A stretch of 6,328 nucleotides of DNA from an uncultured Oscillospiraceae bacterium (GTDB lineage: Bacteria > Bacillota > Clostridia > Oscillospirales > Oscillospiraceae). Under the pieces are notes generated by a model that worked only from the letters and a program-made list of their open reading frames with translations, did no database searches and was not told where the DNA came from. Positions 6,256-6,328 of this stretch are shown here, piece by piece. Location of the stretch: positions 1 to 6,328 of the forward strand of contig CAAEKI010000038.1 of NCBI GenBank assembly GCA_900756495.1. The letters are read 5' to 3'. The first letter of the stretch is position 1, and each line of letters opens with the position of its first letter. Position numbers and translations under genes: made by a program.

Positions 6256-6295
6256 CGGGGCGAAAAGCCTGCAATTGCAGGGGTTTTCGGGCCCG
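6256..6295. repeat. Imperfect palindrome between the two repeat pairs
   Basis: The centre CCTGCAA|TTGCAGG (6268-6281) is a perfect 14-bp palindrome. It is flanked by CGAAAA (6261-6266) and TTTTCG (6284-6289), with one extra base on the left and two on the right, and further out by CGGG (6256-6259) and CCCG (6292-6295). The position between two direct-repeat pairs suggests a strand-exchange core or a dimer-binding site. As RNA it would form a hairpin, but no T-tract follows. Confidence 0.5.
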
Positions 6296-6307
6296 CCTCA
6301 TATAAAA

Positions 6308-6328
6308 TGTCTACCAAAAGTCTACCAG
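6308..6328 (+). repeat. Second tandem pair of the 11-bp repeat (second copy variant, cut by window end)
   Basis: TGTCTACCAAA at 6308-6318 is followed in the same 11-base register by AGTCTACCAG (6319-6328), which keeps the TCTACCA core. The window ends here, so further copies may follow. Both pairs have the same orientation, 77 bases apart. Confidence 0.65.

Noticed and set aside
6231..6328. CRISPR array
   Set aside because: The repeat unit is only 11 bases, the copies are directly adjacent in pairs, and there are no regular unique spacers.

Overview
The window looks like a chromosomal piece of a GC-rich, strictly anaerobic gut-type Clostridia, most likely Oscillospiraceae (the Flavonifractor/Intestinimonas/Lawsonibacter neighbourhood). 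This placement is an inference from codon use, from the S-layer-like surface protein, and from the oxygen-sensitive acyl-CoA dehydratase-activase type of enzyme. No rRNA, tRNA or other taxonomic marker is present to fix it.

Layout: (1) Up to 1390, the 3' part of a large secreted or cell-surface protein. Its reading frame enters from the left edge and its C-terminal half is beta-rich and repetitive. (2) 1391-1840, an intergenic region of about 450 bases. It holds a perfect 42-bp palindrome (probable terminator), a stretch that may be the relic of a minus-strand gene, two promoter-like sites for the next operon and a foldable leader. (3) 1841-4762, a 973-residue protein with two tandem HgdC/BadF-type activase ATPase domains, a cysteine-rich linker and a DUF2229/COG3580-like domain. 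It appears to start at a TTG. (4) 4770-6044, a 424-residue COG3581-like, HgdB-related protein, 7 bases downstream in the same operon. (5) 6045-6328, non-coding DNA packed with nested inverted repeats, a terminator-like hairpin and two pairs of 11-bp direct repeats flanking a palindrome. This last part resembles a recombinase-binding or attachment region of an integrative element lying to the right.

How the genes work together: in the 2-hydroxyacyl-CoA dehydratase / benzoyl-CoA reductase superfamily, a homodimeric ATPase with a bridging [4Fe-4S] cluster fires single low-potential electrons into a partner carrying Fe-S clusters. Here the activase dimer seems to be built into one chain: two modules, each with a GSTT loop and a cysteine pair 39 residues apart. 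The partner seems to be spread over the C-terminal third of the first protein and the whole of the second. In many Clostridia these parts form one protein of roughly 1400 residues; here it is split in two. The substrate is unknown, and no CoA-transferase, dehydrogenase or transporter in the window hints at a pathway.

The most notable items are the split and pseudodimeric activase system, the extra C-X2-C-X3-C linker motif, the start codon buried in a hairpin, and the repeat-rich right end with mutually exclusive stems and att-like repeats.
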